DNA of 64,000 nt from Dyella flava (GTDB lineage Bacteria > Pseudomonadota > Gammaproteobacteria > Xanthomonadales > Rhodanobacteraceae), in contig NZ_JADIKE010000029.1 of NCBI RefSeq assembly GCF_016904955.1, forward strand, positions 124,001-188,000, read 5' to 3'. The position numbers and the translations under genes were made by a program. The notes under the pieces were generated by a model. It searched no databases. It saw nothing but the letters and a program-made list of their open reading frames with translations, and was not told the origin of the DNA. This document shows positions 52,230 to 61,880 of the stretch, one piece after another. Each line of letters begins with the position of its first letter. The stretch's first letter is position 1.

Positions 52230-52658
52230 GTGAAGACGTTGCCAATGGGAATTCTCAACTTTGAAGCGGTACGGGAACTTGGCCTCTCTCTTTCGGGCGT
52301 AGTTGATAGCACTGTGTATGGATCACCTGCGCTGAAGCTTGGGACCAGGCTGCTTGCTTGTGTTCCAACCAACAAAACCGCAGAAGTAAACAGCGTCGTC
52401 GTGTATATCGATTTTGAACGCCGCGCTCAGCTGCTGGAGCAGAGTCCCGAAATCTATTACATCACCGATCATTACGAGCCTCACCCAACCGTGCTTGTGC
52501 GGTTATCCAAGATCAAGCCTGCCGAACTCAGTCGACTCTTGCGTGATGCTTATACTTTTGTGTCATCGGCGACGATTTCGCGAACCAGAAGCTCGAAGAA
52601 GCAGGCTAAGCCTGCGGTTCGCAAGGCAGTCGTGACAAAGAGTGCCCGGAAACGATGA
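52230..52658 (+). CDS. MmcQ/YjbR family DNA-binding-like protein
   Basis: A 142-residue protein, GTG 52230 with GAGG nine bases upstream; ATG 52245 is an alternative. FEAVRELGLSLSGVVDSTVYGSPALKLGTRLLACVPTNK is the family opening, and IYYITDHYEPHPTVLVRLSKIKPAELSRLLRDAY the CyaY-like end. The C-terminal basic tail (TRSSKKQAKPAVRKAVVTKSARKR) is an extra element that may bind nucleic acid. MmcQ/YjbR proteins are of unknown role. The start lies in a copy of the TGTCTGCTTTCGAC repeat, which therefore supplies its Shine-Dalgarno sequence. Confidence 0.86.
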   Translation: MKTLPMGILNFEAVRELGLSLSGVVDSTVYGSPALKLGTRLLACVPTNKTAEVNSVVVYIDFERRAQLLEQSPEIYYITDHYEPHPTVLVRLSKIKPAELSRLLRDAYTFVSSATISRTRSSKKQAKPAVRKAVVTKSARKR

Positions 52659-52853
52659 TTGTCCGCCCCCAAACAGACCGCCCACTGGGTTCTCAGTACC
52701 CTTGCTTATTGCTACGGATAAACACCCCGTACACTGCAGGAACCGGCTTCCTCCTTTGCCGGCGCTGCAGAAAAGCTGACGTGTAACCATTCGCGTTCGC
52801 GAGCGAACCGGGGGTATGATCAGCCCCCTTCAACCCGTAGTGCGGCCTGTTCC

Positions 52854-53318
52854 ATGAGGCACCTGTCGATCCCGAAGCTAGGCCCTGCCCGTTGGCGCTT
52901 GCGCGATATCCGTCGCGCGCGCCTGACGCGTTGGCTGCTGCTCGGGGGGCTGCTGTTCATGCTCGGGTTGCAGTCGGCGCTGGCCACATATGTCTGCACC
53001 ATGCCGGACGATGCGCTGGGTCCGACGATGGCCATGGGTGCATCGGCGGCCGACCGGGCCATGGCCTCGACCTGCCCGCAGATGAAACATACGGCTGCAG
53101 ACCGGGCGCTGTGTGCGAAGCACTGTGCGTCTGATGCATCCGCTCCCACTGCGATTCATCCATTGTCGGTTCCACCCAGTGCTCTCGTAGCTTTACCTCC
53201 CTTGCTGCCAACTGCCGTCGCGCTGTTATCGCCGATGACGTTCGGCCAGAGGCAACGTGATCGTCTCCGAGCACCGCCACCACCGGCAAGCCTGCTGTTC
53301 TGCTCCCTGTTGATCTAG
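52854..53318 (+). CDS. CopL-like exported Cys/Met/His protein
   Basis: A 154-residue exported protein preceding the Cus operon. The signal/anchor is TRWLLLGGLLFMLGLQSALA. The mature part contains CTMPDDALGPTMAMGASAADRAMASTCPQMKHTAADRALCAKHCASDAS, rich in Met, Cys and His for copper binding, and ends RAPPPPASLLFCSLLI, a finish shared by DUF2946/CopL-type proteins next to copper pumps. It may bind copper in the periplasm or act as a leader. No Shine-Dalgarno sequence precedes the ATG. It lies 75 bases before cusC. Confidence 0.72.
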   Translation: MRHLSIPKLGPARWRLRDIRRARLTRWLLLGGLLFMLGLQSALATYVCTMPDDALGPTMAMGASAADRAMASTCPQMKHTAADRALCAKHCASDASAPTAIHPLSVPPSALVALPPLLPTAVALLSPMTFGQRQRDRLRAPPPPASLLFCSLLI

Positions 53319-53393
53319 CGAGCCGCGCTTTTCGTTGAAGCGCCGTCGTGCCCGCCTGGGCGCGATACCCGTTGGCTCCTGGGAGTACCCTTC

Positions 53394-54668
53394 ATGTTGA
53401 TTTCTCTGTTCACCCGGCGCGCGGTGGCGTCGGGATTGGCTGTCGTCCTGGGCGGGACGTCGGTCTCCACTGCCTATGCGGCAGATCCACCGTTGACCCT
53501 GGAAACGGCCGTTCAAGAGGGCATGGCCCAAGCGCCCGCACTCATGGCGCACCACGAACATGTTGCGTCGATGCACGAAGAAGCGGCTCGCGCCGGTCGT
53601 TTGCCGGATCCCACATTGGATTTTGGTACCCAGTTTTTGCCCATCGACGGGCCGGGGGCTTTCAGCGTTCGCTCTGACCCCATGACGATGCGCGTGATCG
53701 GCTTTACGCAGGCGCTTCCTTCCCGTGCCGCACGTTCTGCCGATCGCGAAGCGGCCGAGGCCGAGATCAAAGCGGCCGATGCGGAAGGCACCGACATCAT
53801 CCAGTCGATCCAGGAGCGTATCGCCGATGCCTGGATCGACCTGTGGGCAGCGCAGCAAAAGCGCGCACTACTTTCCGAGCTGCGGACTGAAAATGCTTTG
53901 GCGGTGCAAATTGCGCAAGCGCGATTGAAAGGTGGTGGCGGCAGCGCTACCGATGCGCTCGCGGCTCGTGCCGAGGCGGCAGCGCTTGACAATCGTCTGG
54001 AAGCTGCCGATGCGGACATCGCCGTAGCTCAAGCGGGTTTGCAGCGATGGCTGGGCTACACCGCTACGGATCTGGGCGATGCACCCGACTTCGGACATTT
54101 GCCGGTCACACCCGACCACCTGGACCAAGCCATCGACCAGCAAGCCCCCATGCAAGTCTGGGAGGCCCGCGAGCAAGTCGCACAGGCCGCACTGGATCGG
54201 GCGCGCGCGAGCAAACATCCTGACTGGAGTGTGAGTTTCCTTTACGGCCAACGCGCGGGCCCTCTCTCGGACATGGTGATGTTGCAATTTGGCGTGACCT
54301 TGCCGCTGTTCACACGCAATCGGCAGGATCGGGCCATCAGTGCGAAAGAAGAGCAATGGGAAGCAGCTCAAGACAACCATGAAGACGCGCGTCGCGAACA
54401 ACGTGCGCTCGTAGCGCGTACCGTCGCAAGCTGGCAGGGATGGGCCGGCCAGATCCAGCGCTATCAGGACACGCTGCTTCCGCTTGATCGTGATCGCACG
54501 AAAACCGCACTGGCTGCCTATCGGGGTGGCGCTGCATTGCAACCCTGGCTGGATGCCCGTCGCGACGAAATCGAGTTGCGCATGACCTACGTCGATGCAC
54601 TTACGGCACGCGCACGGTTGTGGGCATCGCTGGCCTATCTGTTACCTACGTCGGAGGCCATGCCATGA
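53394..54668 (+). CDS. CusC-like outer-membrane channel of the copper efflux system
   Basis: A 424-residue TolC-family protein from ATG 53394 (GGGAG upstream), signal AVASGLAVVLGGTSVSTAYA. Its repeated helical hairpins are visible: LTLETAVQEGMAQAPALMAHHEH, IGFTQALPSRAARSADREAAEAEIKAADAEG and FGVTLPLFTRNRQDRAISAKEEQWEAAQ. Unlike the NodT proteins elsewhere in the window it lacks a lipobox. It should be the outer-membrane exit for Cu(I)/Ag(I) removed by CusBA. It overlaps cusB by four bases (ATGA). Confidence 0.9.
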   Translation: MLISLFTRRAVASGLAVVLGGTSVSTAYAADPPLTLETAVQEGMAQAPALMAHHEHVASMHEEAARAGRLPDPTLDFGTQFLPIDGPGAFSVRSDPMTMRVIGFTQALPSRAARSADREAAEAEIKAADAEGTDIIQSIQERIADAWIDLWAAQQKRALLSELRTENALAVQIAQARLKGGGGSATDALAARAEAAALDNRLEAADADIAVAQAGLQRWLGYTATDLGDAPDFGHLPVTPDHLDQAIDQQAPMQVWEAREQVAQAALDRARASKHPDWSVSFLYGQRAGPLSDMVMLQFGVTLPLFTRNRQDRAISAKEEQWEAAQDNHEDARREQRALVARTVASWQGWAGQIQRYQDTLLPLDRDRTKTALAAYRGGAALQPWLDARRDEIELRMTYVDALTARARLWASLAYLLPTSEAMP

Positions 54669-55948
54669 AGCGCGCGCTGATTACTTTTGCTGCCGTCTCC
54701 ATCGCGGTGCTCTTGCTTGTTATCGGCTACCTCGGCGGTCGGCACACGTCATCGTCCTCCATGCCATCGGTTGCCGCGACACCTGCAACGCAGGGCAAAA
54801 AAGTCCTGTATTGGTACGACACCATGGTGCCGGAGCAGCATTTCGAGCATCCGGGGTTGTCACCCATGGGCATGCAAATGGTGCCCAAGTACGCTGATGA
54901 AGGCGCTGATCCGAACATTGTCCGGATTGATCCTGCTACCGTTCAAAACCTTGGATTACGAACCGCTCCCGTGGAGCATCGGGTCTTGGCTTCGGCAAGC
55001 CAGGTTCCCGGTACCGTGACCTGGGACCTGCGGCAAGCCACGACGGTGAGTGCTCGCGTCGACGGCGTCATCAATCAACTCTACGTGCGCGCTCCGTACA
55101 CCGCCATTACGGAAGGTGAGCCGTTGGCAACCATACTGGCGCCGGAGTGGGATACCGCGCTCGCTGAATACAGCGCACTTCAACAGGCACAATCCACCGA
55201 CGCCAAGGCACTGCGAGCCGCCGCACGACAACGCCTGGATGTCATGGGCCTGAGCGACGCCGATATCCGCAGCGCTCACCGCGGTTCGAACGGCGGCATA
55301 ACACTGCATGCACCCGCGAGCGGTGTGGTGACCATGCTGGATGTTCGGGAAGGGCAACGCGTCACTGCCGGTCAGACCCTGATGACCGTCAATGGCCTGT
55401 CCACCGTATGGGTCGAAGCCGCACTTCCCCAGGCCGTTGCCGGGACCGTGCGTCATGGCACACCTGTAACCGTTACGGTGGACGCACTGCCAGGCCGTGA
55501 ATTCCACGGCACCGTGGAAACCTTGCTGCCCGACATCGACGCCATGACACGCACGCAGCGTGCGCGCATCGTGCTTGGTAATGAGGACGGGGCCTTGAGT
55601 CCGGGCATGTTTGCCTCGGTACGCATCGCACCGGCAAACGGCGAGGCTGTGCCGGTGGTCCCAAGCGAGGCGCTCATTACATCGGGTGCTGAAGCGCGCG
55701 TGATCGTCGTCGAAGGAAACGGGCATTTCCGCCCCGTCGCCGTACGCACCGGCCGTTCTTCGGAGGGATACACGGAGATTCTCGCCGGCCTGCAAGGCAA
55801 CGAAAAAGTCGTGGTGTCTGGTCAATTCCTGATCGATTCGGAAGCAAGCTTGTCGGGTGCGCTCGATCGACTTGATATCCCCCCGCCTCAACCTGCCTCG
55901 GCAGCGAGCACGCCGATGTCAGGGATGCACATGGGAGATCAGCCATGA
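54665..55948 (+). CDS. cusB: CusB-like periplasmic adaptor of copper efflux
   Basis: A 427-residue adaptor from ATG 54665 within the cusC stop. It has an N-terminal anchor ([20 protein letters not shown]), then the heavy-metal-binding domain [28 protein letters not shown] with the Met residues found in CusB-type proteins, followed by the HlyD-type lipoyl and beta-barrel parts: [50 protein letters not shown] and [21 protein letters not shown]. It delivers periplasmic Cu(I)/Ag(I) to CusA. It overlaps cusA by four bases (ATGA). Confidence 0.93.
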   Translation: MKRALITFAAVSIAVLLLVIGYLGGRHTSSSSMPSVAATPATQGKKVLYWYDTMVPEQHFEHPGLSPMGMQMVPKYADEGADPNIVRIDPATVQNLGLRTAPVEHRVLASASQVPGTVTWDLRQATTVSARVDGVINQLYVRAPYTAITEGEPLATILAPEWDTALAEYSALQQAQSTDAKALRAAARQRLDVMGLSDADIRSAHRGSNGGITLHAPASGVVTMLDVREGQRVTAGQTLMTVNGLSTVWVEAALPQAVAGTVRHGTPVTVTVDALPGREFHGTVETLLPDIDAMTRTQRARIVLGNEDGALSPGMFASVRIAPANGEAVPVVPSEALITSGAEARVIVVEGNGHFRPVAVRTGRSSEGYTEILAGLQGNEKVVVSGQFLIDSEASLSGALDRLDIPPPQPASAASTPMSGMHMGDQP

Positions 55949-58900
55949 TTGCCGCGCTGATTCGTGCCGCCATCGCGCACCGCGTCTTCGTCCTTTTGGC
56001 AGCCTTCGTCCTGGCCGTCATCGGCGTGTATGCCACCACTCACACGCCGATTGATGCGTTGCCCGATCTCTCCGATACGCAGGTGATCATCCGTACGACC
56101 TGGCCGGGCCAATCGCCACAAGTCGTGGAGGATCAAGTCACCTATCCCCTGACCACCACCATGCTCTCCGTACCTGGTGCCAAAGTGGTGCGTGGCTATT
56201 CGTTCTTCGGAGATTCCTACGTCTATGTGCTGTTTGACGACAACACGGATCTCTATTGGGCACGGTCACGTGTCCTGGAGTACCTGAGCCAGGTCCGCAG
56301 CAGTCTCCCCAATGGTGTCAATCCTGCTTTGGGGCCCGATGCAACGGGCTTGGGTTGGATCTACGAGTACGCCCTGGTTGATCGCACCGGACGACACGAC
56401 CTCGGGCAGTTACGCGCGATCCAGGACTGGTTCCTTCGCTACCAGTTGAAAACTGTCCCTGACGTTGCAGAAGTGGCGAGTATCGGAGGCATGGAGCGCG
56501 CCTGGCAGATCATGCCTGATCCTCAAGCACTGGCTGCTCGTGGCATCACCGTCACCCAGCTGATTGACGCGATCCGTGCGGCCAACGGCGCGAATGGCGG
56601 TTCGGTGATTGAGCAAGGCGAAGCCGAAGTAATGGTGCGCAGCGAAGGCTATTTGAAAACACGCGCTGATTTCGAAAATGTCCCTATCGTTACCAACAAC
56701 GCCGGTATACCGGTGCTTTTGCGTGATGTTGCAACCGTACGGCGCGGCCCCACGTTTCGCCGTGGCATTGCGGAACTGGACGGTCAGGGTGAGGTGGCCG
56801 GCGGGGTGATCGTGCTGCGCTCCGGCAAGAACGCACGGGCCGCTATTGCCGCCGTCAAGACCAAGCTGGCTGAACTCCAGCGAAGTCTGCCGGCTGGTGT
56901 AGAGATTGTGCCGACTTACGATCGGTCGCAGCTGATCGATGCGGCAGTAGAGAACGTCTGGGGCAAATTGCTCGAGGAGTTTCTGGTCGTCGCGCTGGTG
57001 TGCGCTTTGTTTCTGGGGCACCTGCGATCGGCTTTCGTTGCGGTCATCACGCTGCCACTAGGAGTGCTCGCCGCTTTCATCGTGATGAACTGGCAGGGCG
57101 TATCGGCCAACCTGATGTCGCTCGGCGGCATTGCGATTGCCATTGGCGCGATGGTGGATGCGGCCATCGTGATGATCGAGAACGCGCACAAGCACCTGGA
57201 ACATTGGCGTGACGCGCATGACGGCGAGGAGCCGCAAGGGGCGGCACGCTGGGCGCTCATAGCGGAGTCGGCGGCCGAAGTGGGGCCTGCGCTCTTCATC
57301 AGTCTTTTGATCATCGCACTGTCGTTCGTGCCGGTATTTGCGCTGCAAGGACAGGAAGGCAAGCTGTTCAAGCCGCTCGCGTTCACCAAGACCTACGCGA
57401 TGGCTGCCGCGGCCGGACTGGCCATCACCTTGGTACCGGTATTGATGGGCTATCTCGTGCGCGGGCGTATTCGTCATGAAAACGACAACCCGCTCAACCG
57501 TGGCCTGATGACACTGTATAGGCCGATTCTGGACGTGGTGCTTCGCTATCCAAAGGTCACGCTCGCGCTAGCCGGGGCGCTGCTGCTTAGCGCCACCATA
57601 CCGATGAGCCAATTGGGCAGCGAATTCATGCCACCTATGGATGAAGGCACCTTGCTGTACATGCCCACGGCACTGACGGGACTGTCAGCAGACAAGGCCT
57701 CACAATTGCTGCAGCTCACCGACCGCATGATCAAGACCGTTCCGGAAGTCGATCATGTTTTCGGTAAGGCCGGGCGCGCGGAAAGCGCCACCGATCCCGC
57801 ACCCCTGGAGATGTTCGAGACCACGATTACCTTCAAACCCAAGAATCAATGGCGTCCAGGGATGACCATGCCCAAGATCGAGGCCGAGCTGGACAAGGCC
57901 GTGCGCGTACCGGGCTTGACCAATCTCTTCGTGCCACCGATTCGCAACCGCATCGACATGCTATCCACCGGCATCAAGAGTCCAATCGGCATCAAGGTGC
58001 TGGGTACGAATCTGATGACGCTGCAAACTGTGGCGGACCGTATCGAGACCGTGGCCAAGGTTGTACCCGGCGTGAGCTCCGCGATTGCCGAACGCCCAAC
58101 CAGCGGTCGTTACCTCGACGTGCATGTTCGGCGGGATGCCGCCGCTCGCTATGGGCTGACGCAGGACCAGGTGCAGCAGCTCATCGCCACGGTGGTCGGT
58201 GGCGATCCCATCGGGCAGACGGTCGAAGGACGAGAGCGTTATCCCATCGTCGTACGCTACCCACGCCTGGAGCGTGATTCGGTCGAAGCGCTGCGAGAGC
58301 TGCCCATTCTCGCCAACGGCACCCAGCTCACGCTGGCTCAGGTCGCCGACGTCAATCTGGATGCAGGGCCGTCCGATTTGAAAAGCGAAAATGGTCAGTT
58401 GGCGACGTATGTCTACGTCGACACGTCCGGCAGCGACCTGGGCACCGTTGTGAGTCGCCTGCAGCGCGTCGTGGCTCAACAGGTTTCACTACCTCCCGGC
58501 GTGACTATCGCCTGGTCCGGGCAGTTCGAATATCTGGAGAGCGCCATGGAACGCTTGAAGCTCGTCGTGCCGGCCGCACTCGCCATCATCTTCGCGCTGA
58601 TCTATCTCGTGTTTCGCCGCGCAAGTGAGGCGGCTTTGATCATGGCAAGCGTGCCGCTCGCACTCGTCGGCGGCTTGTGGCTGATCTGGCTGCTCGGCCA
58701 TGCGGTATCCGTGGCCACCATGATTGGTTTTATCGCACTCAGTGGTGTGGCGGCTGAATTTGGCGTCGTGATGCTGTTGTATCTTCGCCATGCATGGGAT
58801 CGGCAGCTTGAGCAAAATCCTCATGCGGGCGTCGCCGAGCTCGACATGGCGATTCGCGAAGGCGCGGTGCAACGTGTGCGTCCCAAGGCCATGACGGTAG

Positions 58901-59118
58901 CCGTCATCCTGGCAGGCTTGTTTCCGATCCTGCTCGGTCACGGTGCCGGTTCAGAGGTCATGCAGCGCATTGCAGCGCCTATGATCGGAGGCATGCTGAC
59001 GGCACCCATTCTGTCGATGGTCGTATTGCCGGCGGCGTTTCGGCTGCTCGCGCTGCATCGGATAAGCAGGGCAGCAGCAGTGCACGCCACACTTCAGCTC
59101 CCCAGAAGGGAAGTCTAG
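55945..59118 (+). CDS. cusA: CusA-like Cu(I)/Ag(I) RND efflux pump
   Basis: A 1057-residue heavy-metal RND transporter. [32 protein letters not shown] is the HME opening. [22 protein letters not shown] and [24 protein letters not shown] match CusA closely, including the methionines of the periplasmic metal path. The proton-relay helix is [19 protein letters not shown]. It exports monovalent copper or silver with CusB and CusC. The gene is last in the operon and a hairpin without a T-run follows at 59133. No CusRS, CueR or CusF gene is seen within the window. Confidence 0.94.
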   Translation: MIAALIRAAIAHRVFVLLAAFVLAVIGVYATTHTPIDALPDLSDTQVIIRTTWPGQSPQVVEDQVTYPLTTTMLSVPGAKVVRGYSFFGDSYVYVLFDDNTDLYWARSRVLEYLSQVRSSLPNGVNPALGPDATGLGWIYEYALVDRTGRHDLGQLRAIQDWFLRYQLKTVPDVAEVASIGGMERAWQIMPDPQALAARGITVTQLIDAIRAANGANGGSVIEQGEAEVMVRSEGYLKTRADFENVPIVTNNAGIPVLLRDVATVRRGPTFRRGIAELDGQGEVAGGVIVLRSGKNARAAIAAVKTKLAELQRSLPAGVEIVPTYDRSQLIDAAVENVWGKLLEEFLVVALVCALFLGHLRSAFVAVITLPLGVLAAFIVMNWQGVSANLMSLGGIAIAIGAMVDAAIVMIENAHKHLEHWRDAHDGEEPQGAARWALIAESAAEVGPALFISLLIIALSFVPVFALQGQEGKLFKPLAFTKTYAMAAAAGLAITLVPVLMGYLVRGRIRHENDNPLNRGLMTLYRPILDVVLRYPKVTLALAGALLLSATIPMSQLGSEFMPPMDEGTLLYMPTALTGLSADKASQLLQLTDRMIKTVPEVDHVFGKAGRAESATDPAPLEMFETTITFKPKNQWRPGMTMPKIEAELDKAVRVPGLTNLFVPPIRNRIDMLSTGIKSPIGIKVLGTNLMTLQTVADRIETVAKVVPGVSSAIAERPTSGRYLDVHVRRDAAARYGLTQDQVQQLIATVVGGDPIGQTVEGRERYPIVVRYPRLERDSVEALRELPILANGTQLTLAQVADVNLDAGPSDLKSENGQLATYVYVDTSGSDLGTVVSRLQRVVAQQVSLPPGVTIAWSGQFEYLESAMERLKLVVPAALAIIFALIYLVFRRASEAALIMASVPLALVGGLWLIWLLGHAVSVATMIGFIALSGVAAEFGVVMLLYLRHAWDRQLEQNPHAGVAELDMAIREGAVQRVRPKAMTVAVILAGLFPILLGHGAGSEVMQRIAAPMIGGMLTAPILSMVVLPAAFRLLALHRISRAAAVHATLQLPRREV

Positions 59119-59129
59119 TTACGAAGCAT

Positions 59130-59375
59130 CTACCGGGGGCGCGTTAACCATGGCGCTCCCGGAGTCGTGAATGTGGAATAGCTGCCAATGTCCGCGTTCA
59201 ACCCAATACGAACCCAAAGTTGATTGTTTTGGCGTCCACCCTGGACAGCAACGCCGGCCAAGCTGTCTCCGCGCTGACGAAAACCGCAGTAGTGAATACT
59301 GGACGATCCCAGCATCAAGAAAGACACTACCTTGCCGATAAACGGGCGGGCGCAGAGGCAGTTGCCGGCGCCCAA
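59130..59375 (-). CDS. Possible remnant of a small exported protein
   Basis: A 81-codon frame from TTG 59375 (LGAGNCLCARPFIGKVVSFLM..., RQRGDSLAGVAVQGGRQNNQLW, ending TFTTPGAPWLTRPR). Reading upstream gives DLIFVLCLGAGNCLCA, a signal-peptide-like stretch without an ATG. The second half repeats short beta-type phrases and looks coding, but start and length are uncertain, so it may be a degraded gene. Family not recognised. The opposite strand frame here is weaker. Confidence 0.35.
   Translation of the reverse strand: MGAGNCLCARPFIGKVVSFLMLGSSSIHYCGFRQRGDSLAGVAVQGGRQNNQLWVRIGLNADIGSYSTFTTPGAPWLTRPR
59133..59162 (+). terminator. Hairpin after cusA
   Basis: CCGGGGGCGC (59133-59142) pairs with GCGCTCCCGG (59153-59162), one mismatch, 15 bases after the cusA stop. 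No T-run follows, so this is a probable 3'-end structure rather than a proven terminator. Confidence 0.4.
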
Positions 59376-59478
59376 ACACAGAACAAAAATCAGATCGGCG
59401 AACGGGCAGCCACACTAGTGGCCATGGCCGCAGTTTTGCTTTGTTGAGCAACGAGAGCTATTTCGTAGGGGGAGAAAT

Positions 59479-59826
59479 ATGAAAGCGATAATGGCCGCCC
59501 TTGTGGTGGCAGGCTTAGGCGTTACTCAGGTGGCTCACGCGCGGCAACAGGTGGTGTATGGCGTGGGTCTGTCCTCATGCGGCCAATGGCGCACAGAACG
59601 TCAAGCAGTGACGCCGGACGGCGCATCAAGCGAACTGCAAATGATGATGTCGAGCTGGGTCACCGGGTTTGTCAGCGCCGTGCTCGATCTGGACGATGTC
59701 CACAGGTACAAACCCACGGACGCGCACGGGATGCAGGTATTTCTTGATCAGTATTGCCAAAAGAACCCAAACGAGAGTCTTCATCACGCAGCGGAAGCGT
59801 TGATGGGGATGCTTCGTCAGGATTGA
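59479..59826 (+). CDS. Unknown exported protein, 115 residues
   Basis: ATG 59479 has GGGGAG five bases upstream. Signal MKAIMAALVVAGLGVTQVAHA. The mature part has SSCGQWRTERQAV, MMMSSWVTGFVSAVLDLDDVHRYKPTDAHGMQVFLDQYCQKNPNESLHHAAEALMGML. The W-x-x-G-F and YCQKNP pattern with two Cys resembles exported proteins of the Rap1a/HdeA-like kind, but the match is by impression only. It may be periplasmic. A hairpin (59872) follows. Confidence 0.65.
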   Translation: MKAIMAALVVAGLGVTQVAHARQQVVYGVGLSSCGQWRTERQAVTPDGASSELQMMMSSWVTGFVSAVLDLDDVHRYKPTDAHGMQVFLDQYCQKNPNESLHHAAEALMGMLRQD

Positions 59827-59871
59827 TGAAGTTAGGGGCTCGCGACGACAGCGACATTCACCAAGGCGAAT

Positions 59872-59909
59872 GGGCACCCCCTCGCTGGACAGCAGGGTGC
59901 CCGTTTCCT
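59872..59909 (+). terminator. Weak terminator after the 115-residue exported protein gene
   Basis: GGGCACCC (59872-59879) pairs with GGGTGCCC (59895-59902); the next bases are GTTTCCTT. The 15-base loop can fold further (CTGGACAG). The T-run is short. Confidence 0.45.
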
Positions 59910-59976
59910 TGATTGAAGAGGGCAACGGGAATAAGGTGCGGCACTACCTGTAGGCATTCCCGTGTTGAATGTCGCG

Positions 59977-60002
59977 AGGTCCGCTTTCGACCAAGGCGGA
60001 CC
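59977..60002. repeat. Copy D of the TGTCTGCTTTCGAC repeat (most symmetric)
   Basis: AGGTCCGC (59977-59984) and GCGGACCT (59995-60002) are perfect inverted arms around TTTCGACCAA. This is the best-kept copy of the palindrome and shows the likely original symmetry. It lies upstream of the Lys/Ala-rich exported protein gene. Confidence 0.6.
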
Positions 60003-60060
60003 TTAAAAACACGGAATCAGGACAGGGAAAATAACTCCGACTCTTTTCCTCCCCAATATT

Positions 60061-60582
60061 ATGATTCGTAAACTTGTAATCGCCTCTCTGCTCGTCGCAG
60101 GAGTAGCTCTTTCCGGTTCCGTGCTGGCCCAGGAAGCTCAGTCCACCCCAGCTCCCGCCAAGGCACCAGCAGCTGCAACGAGTGCCGCCTCCAAAACCAC
60201 TGCGAAAGCGGAAGCCAAAGCTGCCAGCAAGGCTGCCAAGCAAGCCGCAAAGGCCCAGGAACAAGTCACAAAACAGGCGAAAAAGGCCGCCAAACAGGCC
60301 GCCAGTGCCAACAAGCAGAAGGCAAAAGCTGAGAAAGCAGAGACTTCAGCCAATCGCAAGAAGTCACAAATGAAGCCCGCAAAGGAATCGCCAGCTGCCA
60401 AACAGGCCGCCAAGGCCGCCAGGCAAAATGAAAGAGCGGCGAAGAAACAGGCTTCAGCCGAGCGCAAGAACAAGAAGTCGCACAAGCATCCAACAACTGA
60501 TAGCGCAGCAGCCCCCGCCAGCACTCCTGCCAGTGCACCGGCATCCAGTAGCTCTGCGGGCGGTGAACTGAAGGGCCACTGA
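60061..60582 (+). CDS. Exported Lys/Ala-rich low-complexity protein, 173 residues
   Basis: Signal MIRKLVIASLLVAGVALSGSVLAQ precedes a mature protein made almost only of Ala, Lys, Gln, Ser and Pro: SKTTAKAEAKAASKAAKQAAK, QAKKAAKQAASANKQKAKAEK, RKKSQMKPAKESPAAKQAAKAARQ, with a Ser/Ala/Pro tail. It is histone H1-like in composition, very basic and helical. The exported nature suggests binding to cell wall or nucleic acid outside the cell, an inference. No Shine-Dalgarno sequence precedes the ATG. Repeated short units may expand or contract. Confidence 0.68.
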   Translation: MIRKLVIASLLVAGVALSGSVLAQEAQSTPAPAKAPAAATSAASKTTAKAEAKAASKAAKQAAKAQEQVTKQAKKAAKQAASANKQKAKAEKAETSANRKKSQMKPAKESPAAKQAAKAARQNERAAKKQASAERKNKKSHKHPTTDSAAAPASTPASAPASSSSAGGELKGH

Positions 60583-60879
60583 GGCGGCTACGTTTTGCCG
60601 GCGCCCTCGCTCTTGCCGGGCGTGTTGGGAAATGTCCACGCATCGTCTTGTCAATCTTTCAGCCTGGATGCGCACACAGATATCGCTCAATGATCCGAAA
60701 TAGCTTTTGTGTCATGAATTTGAGCAGGCGGCTCCCGTTCCTGACCCTTGTTCCTTCTTGACCCAAGACGCCCTCCAGCCGTTACTTCCGCCGCATTTAC
60801 ACCACGCGTCGAATCAGGCCCGATAGGGATTCGCCCACCGGTGGTGGTTCGTGCTCGGCGCAGGGATCAAGGAGATGAC

Positions 60880-61776
60880 ATGCGACGCTTATTGTTGATG
60901 TTTATGGCCTTTGTAAGTGTAGGTGCGTACGCGGCGGTTCGCACTGCGCCAGCAGGGGATGGTGGGCACGTGACGGTTCCTGCCTGGGTTAATGGCAAAG
61001 GCCCGTATCCCTTTATTTTCGATACGGGCGCTGAAATATCGGATGTCTATGCATGGTTCGCGGATCAACTTCATCTTCCGCGTGCAGGCAGTGAAAGCCT
61101 CAACGGTATGACGGGTTCAGCGCAGGTCGCTCGCTACCGTATAGAAAGTCTAACCATGGATGGGCATACGCTCCGCAACGTTCAGCTCGATGCGTTGCCC
61201 AATCGCAAGGATAAGGGTGTCCAGGCGGGCGTGCTTGGCTTGGATTTCATGGCCGGTACGCTGGCCGTATTCGATTTCGCGTGCCATCGGATGGAAGTGC
61301 ATCCGCGGACCGGTGATGTGGCGGGGGTAACTGCGAAATCGGGCGCGGCGATTCATGCCGAGCACGCTGGCCAAACGGATCTCCTGCAAATTCCGGTGCA
61401 AATCAACGGCGCATTGGGTATAGCGGTGCTGGATACCGGCAACCGTGTCAGCAAAATAAATTCCACCTTCGCGCGTCTGGCGCATGTGGATACGAATGCA
61501 GCCTCGTTTCACGATGAGGCACCGATCGAGGGTGCGAACCTCAAACCCATGGTTCCGCGAGTGGGCCCGATTGGGCGGGTTGAATTTGGAAGCATTCAAT
61601 TGGACGGTGTCCATGCACAGGTGGTCGACCTCCCCGTGATGGCCGACGTGGATGCCGGTAAACCCGTCATGTGGCTGGGTTCGGATCTACTTCAAACCGT
61701 GCATTTGGTGTATGACCATACCGGGCAGCAAGTGTGGTTTCGCCCCTCTGATTGTGCTGCGAATGTGCATGGGTAG
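60880..61776 (+). CDS. Retropepsin-like aspartic protease with two DTG motifs (exported)
   Basis: 298 residues from ATG 60880 (AAGGAG upstream). Signal MRRLLLMFMAFVSVGAYA. The first domain has VTVPAWVNGKGPYPFIFDTGAEISDV; the second has IPVQINGALGIAVLDTGNRVSKI. Each holds a DTG catalytic triad, followed by a hydrophobic flap-like strand and GLDFMAGTLAVFD or GSDLLQTVHLVYD. Two retropepsin folds in one chain can form an intramolecular active site, as in pepsin-like or DDI-like proteins. It is probably periplasmic; the substrate is unknown. A terminator-like hairpin follows. Confidence 0.82.
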   Translation: MRRLLLMFMAFVSVGAYAAVRTAPAGDGGHVTVPAWVNGKGPYPFIFDTGAEISDVYAWFADQLHLPRAGSESLNGMTGSAQVARYRIESLTMDGHTLRNVQLDALPNRKDKGVQAGVLGLDFMAGTLAVFDFACHRMEVHPRTGDVAGVTAKSGAAIHAEHAGQTDLLQIPVQINGALGIAVLDTGNRVSKINSTFARLAHVDTNAASFHDEAPIEGANLKPMVPRVGPIGRVEFGSIQLDGVHAQVVDLPVMADVDAGKPVMWLGSDLLQTVHLVYDHTGQQVWFRPSDCAANVHG

Positions 61777-61818
61777 GACGTACGTACACGGACTCGCTCG
61801 GAATAAATTGCGGAAAAC

Positions 61819-61865
61819 GGACCGGACGTAGTTAAGGGCGCTCAGCCACCTCCGGTCCATTTTGG
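61819..61865 (+). terminator. Hairpin copy 1 (upstream of the VOC gene)
   Basis: GGACCGGA (61819-61826) pairs with TCCGGTCC (61851-61858), then ATTTTGGG. The loop carries GTAGTTAAGGGCG, which also occurs in the hairpin at 62279. It ends the protease gene. Confidence 0.65.
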
Positions 61866-61880
61866 GAGGAGGACATAAAA

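Noticed and set aside
59944..60264. Gly/Phe-rich frame opposite the Lys/Ala-rich gene
   Set aside because: Its composition is the antisense image of an Ala/Lys-rich gene; the plus-strand frame has a proper signal peptide.
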